Under the pieces are notes generated by a model. The model was given only the letters and a program-made list of their open reading frames with translations. It had not been told where the DNA came from and did not search any database. Made by a program: the position numbers and the translations under genes. DNA of 64,000 nucleotides from Ochotona curzoniae (lineage: Eukaryota; Chordata; Mammalia; Lagomorpha; Ochotonidae). This document shows, in pieces, positions 59,479 through 64,000 of this stretch. Every line of letters begins with the position of its first letter. Positions within the stretch are counted from its first letter, which is position 1. The stretch covers positions 37,456,501 through 37,520,500 of the forward strand of contig NW_024465885.1 in assembly GCF_017591425.1 (NCBI RefSeq), given 5' to 3'.

Positions 59479-60479
59479 CTATTTTTTTTTTCAAAACGGC
59501 TACTTTCAAAAATAAGTGAAAGAAAACAGATAATTTAGAATTATTTTGAATAATAATGTCTATTTTTTGAATGTCTATTCCCTTTTTATTGATGCAAATA
59601 TATTGATTTTTCGCCCCCTCTTCTATAGACTTTTCCAATCTGGTTCAATGACACAGAGAAGCATCTAGAGATCTGAACAGTTGTGTATCCAAAGAGAGGT
59701 GGCTAGACAAAATAGGCACATCTTGCTCAAAAGAGCCTGTCTTTTCTGAAAACCTCAAAGCTAGTTTTATCTGCCGTGCTTTTCAAAAGACCAGTGCAAC
59801 AGAAGGTTCTTTGGGGAATTCTCCATATCAAATGAAAGATAGTTTACTAACAGAGAGAATAAACCTGACACTGCTACTCTTACCTATAGAGACAAGGAAT
59901 GAACCCTCTTTTCTCTCGCTCTGGTGGGAAGGATTTCCCAGGAATACAAATCTGAACACATCTTGGGGTCCCCTGTCCACTGTGAAAGCTCAGTTCCTGG
60001 CAGTTACCTGGTTACCTTCTTAAAAAGAGAAAGGCATTCCCCATTCCTCCTCCAACTTGAGCATAGATGTACTTCGTATGTGGTTGGCCAGCACACAGGA
60101 AAAGGGGGGGCAATCCCACATACCTACTCCAAGGGTCCACAAATACTCTTTGCTTTAATTCAGAATGTGTATTAGTCTGCCCCAGTTTCCTCTACAGCTC
60201 TGTATTTCCTCTAAATACATCAACTGTCAATCAATATCCCACTTCCCTTCCCTTATTCTTTGAGAGCCTGCAGTATACCCCTGTGGCAATGTGTGTATCT
60301 AATGGAGCAAGGACCAGTTTTCCTTGCAGGTAAATGTCATCTATGCAACACAAAACTGAGCAGACACTGAAAAGAACTTACGCAAAAGTTCATTAATCTA
60401 ACTGAACCAGCCAACAGCATCTCCAATTGAGACACATTTTCAAGCATCCCACTGCTGAAACCATGAGGCGCAAATGCAT
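59479..60479. other. Unique intronic sequence, 1 kb
   Basis: No repeat or exon recognised; plus-strand frames at 59811-60333 have no support beyond being open. Confidence 0.5.
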
Positions 60480-61110
60480 CAGTGGCATCCAAAACTTAAT
60501 CTCCTACCATATTTCACTCTTTCAGATTCCATGGTGAGCCTTTACCACCTCGCCATTTTTCTCTCTACGGAAGCCCTGGAATACTCAAGTTCACTTATAT
60601 GAAGCCTTGAAACCCAGTTCCAATCCTGCCTGCCTTCTCTATGCAGAAATCTCATATCCTTTTTTTTTTCCTTTAGATTTATTCATTTATTTTAATGGAA
60701 AGTCAGATATACAGAAGAGGAGAAACAGAGAGGAATATCCATTCGATGATTCACTCCCCAAGTAGCCGCAACAGCCAGAGCTGAGCTAATCCGAAGCCAG
60801 GAGCCAGGAGCTTCTTCCTGGTCTCCCACATGGGTGCAGGGCCCCAAAGCTTTGGGCCGTCCTTGACTGCTTTTCCAGGCCATAGGCAAGAAGCTGGAAG
60901 GGAAGCGGGGCTGCCGGGATATGAAGTGGCACCCATATAGGTATGAGGTGAGAACTTTAGCTGCTAGGCTACCGCACGGGGCCCAGAAATCTCACATCTT
61001 TCTATGAGATCCTTTGCAATTGGTACCTAATTATGTCTGCATCTCCTTCCTCTCTCAGGCTGTATCAGGCTGTGAAGCTCTCCAGAGCACAGCTTGAAGT
61101 ACCTCTCCAT
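60480..61110 (+). mobile_element. Ancient L2-type LINE fragment split by a SINE
   Basis: Left part (to 60658): TCTCTACGGAAGCCCTGGAA, TACTCAAGTTCACTTATATG and CAATCCTGCCTGCCTTCTC. Right part (from 60984): ATGAGATCCTTTGCAATTGG, TTATGTCTGCATCTCCTTCC and CAGGCTGTGAAGCTCTCCAG. The C/T-rich character and block order suggest the L2 3' region, but identity is low. Confidence 0.4.
60659..60983 (-). mobile_element. C-type SINE, full length, young to middle-aged, with target-site duplication
   Basis: CAGAAATCTCATATC (60644-60658) and CAGAAATCTCACATC (60984-60998) form a 15-base duplication with one mismatch. Inside, in reverse: TTTAGATTTATTCATTTATT, GGAAAGTCAGATATACAG, TGATTCACTCCCCAAGTAGC, GAAGCCAGGAGCCAGGAGC, CCCCAAAGCTTTGGGCCGTC, AAGAAGCTGGAAGGGAAGC, GCTGCTAGGCTACCGCACGG, ending GGGC. 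Confidence 0.96.
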
Positions 61111-64000
61111 TTACTCACAATGTCATCAAGATTTTAAGCTCCTGGCATAAACCAAACCCAGAAGAAATCCAGTATCTGAACCAGGTAAAACAAGCCAAAA
61201 AATTCAAGAGGGAGAAATAACAAGATACAAAATGAATGATAAGGTTTAACAGCATCACAACAAATCAGTGTCAACACCATGGAAACCCATCTCAAACGCC
61301 CTGAGACTACCTGGAGTAGACAGACCAGGTGAATGCATAATCCATTTAAACCTTCCCCCTAACTGCCAGAAGAAGCAAGGGTTTGGGATTGGGTTTGACA
61401 TATTCAATCTGTGACACCAAGAAGCAAATGAACAATGAGATCAACATGTCAGGATGATTTAAAAGATAATGAACTGTAAGAATCACATTGAACCCAATGA
61501 CTTTTTTTTTCCCCTCCAGGAAAAAGACATCAAACACTGACAGCTTTCACTCATCTCTCTACCGGCTGTGCAGGAACCCAGTAAGTATGACAAGGAACAC
61601 GGAAGAAATAACCCTAACGAACTGAACACTTCCCATCTGTGTCCTTACAGCACGCAGAAAAAGTCACACCAAAAACTGAAGCACAGCTCACAAATGTGAA
61701 GTGAAACATTCAAATAGTAAATTCAAACAAAAGGCACTCTGACAAGGAGGGTAGGCTTGTCTCCTGTTTTTGCAAAAGGAATTGCCCCAAATGCCGGTAT
61801 CGTCCATGTGTCTGTCCTGGACAGTGTCGATAGCCGCGTCCTTTTCTCTTACTCTGTTTTAGCCACACAGTCACGTGGCCACACTATCATCAAGGAGAAG
61901 TAGCCTAGCTGCCCCCTGGGATATCTTCTCGTATTTCACTAAACAAACACGCACGGGGAGCAAAAATGCTGTTAGTCATAAACATACTCTAAAAATGGAG
62001 TCCTGGACAACTCTTTAATAAACAACATGTAAGCGGCTCTCGCATTCATGTATCCAGTGGGTTCCACCACAAACATCCCCTCAACAAAATACCTCTAGCA
62101 TTTTAGAATCTGTCTTACTGGATCCAAATTATCTCAATCCTATGGAGTACAAAGATTTAACACTTGACACAAAACATTAAAAACAAGCTTGTAAAAAGAC
62201 ACAAGGCTGGTCATAACACCTTCAATTAGATTGTCAACGCCTATCAAGTTCATGGCATACCATGCTATTGGCGTTAAGCCCTTGGATTTAAAGAGTATAA
62301 TTCTTCCAGAAGAAAAAAGTAATGGAATTCAATATTGATTTTTAAAAGGACCAGTTTTAATACTCTTCACACTAAAGTAAAAAGTAAACATTGGCTGTCA
62401 AACGCCAAAAAAGTAGGAAACCAGAAAAAAGACAATGAAATTTTTATTTTAATGCCCACTCAACTGAATCCCAAAACACTGAACTCTGTCTTCTTCGGAC
62501 CTAATCATTACTAGGCACCCTCAACTGGAAGTATCTCAACCAACTGGGGGATTAATGAAGTATTTTAGGAAGAAGACTTTTTCTTTTCTTTTCTTTTCTT
62601 TTTTTTTGGCTGAACCAACTAAATTCCTGAAGTAAAGTGCTTTAAGTGACCTAGTCACACTAAGCCACTGGTGACATATCTACATTTCTTCCAGGATAAA
62701 ATAGTTCAGAAACAGTTGACTAATAAATCTCAAGTAAAAAGCTTTACTTTTCTTCGTATGCTTCTTTATACAATTTTTTAAACAAGCATTATAAATGGAA
62801 GGAACTAATTTTCCTTTCCTTGGTATACTTTAAGAGCCTAAGTTTGACTAAGTTGCTAATTAATGTTTCTAAATTAACATGTATCTCTCAGTATACTGTT
62901 CCTCGTTCTTCGTATATCTGAATGTGACCATGGTTTCTTAGGAATGCTTCCGTTATACCCTCTAATACACTGTACAGTCAAAACACTGTACGTGCTTTAA
63001 ACAAAATAACCACTTAAGAGCACTAGTACAGAAGATCGTCTATCAAATATTGCTTCTCATTTAATGGGTCTGAACATTAGCCTGTGAAGATTCAAGCTAT
63101 GACTTCAAAAACTTTGTGTTGAGGCTTTTGCATAAAGAAAAAAATTGAAATGGCCATAGAAGTGAGAGACTTTCATGTCTACCTATAAAGTCAACCTCTA
63201 AGAAAATATCATTTATAAAAACAATGTAATTACACTTTTGAAAATTCACCTAATAATAGAAGCAGCTATGAAAGTCATTTTTGAAGTAATCAAACCTTAA
63301 TGGATATCATTTTCTTCTTATTAAAATGAAATTTATATTGCTTCATTAATTTCATTGCAAACTACCCATCAGGCTAACACACAGAAGGAAAAACTCAACA
63401 AATGAGTTTGTAGTAACTGGGGGCCAGGAGGCAAGTTTGAATTATTCAAATAGATCTCAAGGGCAGGATTAAATCTCTTTTTTACTCCTTGAAAATGTCT
63501 CCATGGGATCCAAATATATTGCAGTCATTAAAGCTTTGAAATTTAGCAAAGCAACAAGAGTGATAATGCATTTCTTCACTTAGTACAAATGACTTCTCTT
63601 TAGACAATGCATCTTTCTCACTTGAATATCCTCTCTTGCTGCAAGGTCACTCATCAGCTTCCCATGTGAAGCACATTTTGCATCTTTGATGAAAATAGCA
63701 CATGGATTTTTCCAGAAGCAAACTAGGAGCACAAAGTATTCTATCCTTTTAGAAAGACAATCAAAGAGCTATTTCATACCAACCATATTGCAAAAATAAA
63801 AACAAATGCCTTGTTAAGTCAAATCTCTCATCTGAAAGGCTTGTGAAATTGAGAGGGAAAGAGATAATGCACAAATTAGGAATTTCAAACACTGTTTTAG
63901 GCCCATCCCTGCACTTAAGAAATCACTGCACTGATCTGTTTACCTACAAAACATGTGCTCTAGTCCCATTTTCGTAATGTTTGTTTTGTTTATTTATTTA
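61111..64000. other. Unique intronic sequence, 2.9 kb, to the window edge
   Basis: Contains the (TTTTC)n run listed separately and a cryptic exon-like arrangement on the plus strand at 61520-61580. The rest is AT-rich with no SINE, exon or RNA gene recognised. Confidence 0.5.
62576..62609. repeat. (TTTTC)n microsatellite with T run
   Basis: Four TTTTC-type units followed by nine T. Pure pyrimidine on the plus strand. Confidence 0.93.

Overview
This is nuclear DNA from a mammal, almost entirely intronic. It contains one protein-coding exon that I can identify with near certainty: exon 2 of the amyloid precursor protein gene (APP), on the minus strand at 16692-16859. It has a consensus donor, a branch-site match and an acceptor in the expected order. 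Positions 1-16691 are therefore part of APP intron 2, and 16860-64000 are part of APP intron 1. Exon 3 would lie below position 1 and exon 1 with the promoter above position 64000; I found neither inside the window.

The species is very probably a lagomorph. More than forty copies of one tRNA-derived SINE are present, of the lagomorph C-repeat type: a tRNA-like head, a body ending in TCTCTCTGTCTCTCCTCT-like pyrimidine, then CCTTTCCAATAAAAATAAA and an A-rich tail. The head and body differ from the rabbit consensus as I remember it, so a pika (Ochotona) is my best guess, held with moderate confidence. The copies range from very young (42117-42446 and 58497-58835, both with perfect target-site duplications) to so worn that only the order of blocks is recognisable. 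The exon 2 protein is mouse-like at three of its four differences from the human residues I remember, which fits Glires.

Layout. 1-1005: LINE 3' ends and a purine tract. 1006-16691: intron 2 with about a dozen SINEs, L2 and MIR relics and one MaLR-type LTR fragment. 16692-16859: exon 2. 16860-27700: intron 1 with a retroposed LINE-like 3' end flanked by a 13-bp duplication, three further MaLR LTR pieces, SINEs and a hAT fragment. 27700-42900: SINEs, MIR and L2 relics, including a head-to-head SINE pair joined by a (TA)n run and a young SINE nested in an old one. 42900-54580: sparser, with a 33-bp tandem duplication, an L1M fragment and several SINEs. 54580-61110: SINE-rich, with a nearly complete hAT relic and an L2 split by a SINE. 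61110-64000: no recognised repeat apart from a (TTTTC)n run.

No second gene, RNA gene, CRISPR array, operon or novel multi-gene system is supported. Almost all open reading frames here are chance frames or run through SINEs. The most interesting functional observation is that the exon 2 acceptor has a (GT)8 run where a polypyrimidine tract normally sits, beside an exon whose skipping would keep the reading frame. Repeat family assignments were made by eye from remembered consensus features, without database comparison, so boundaries are approximate (often within 10-20 bases).
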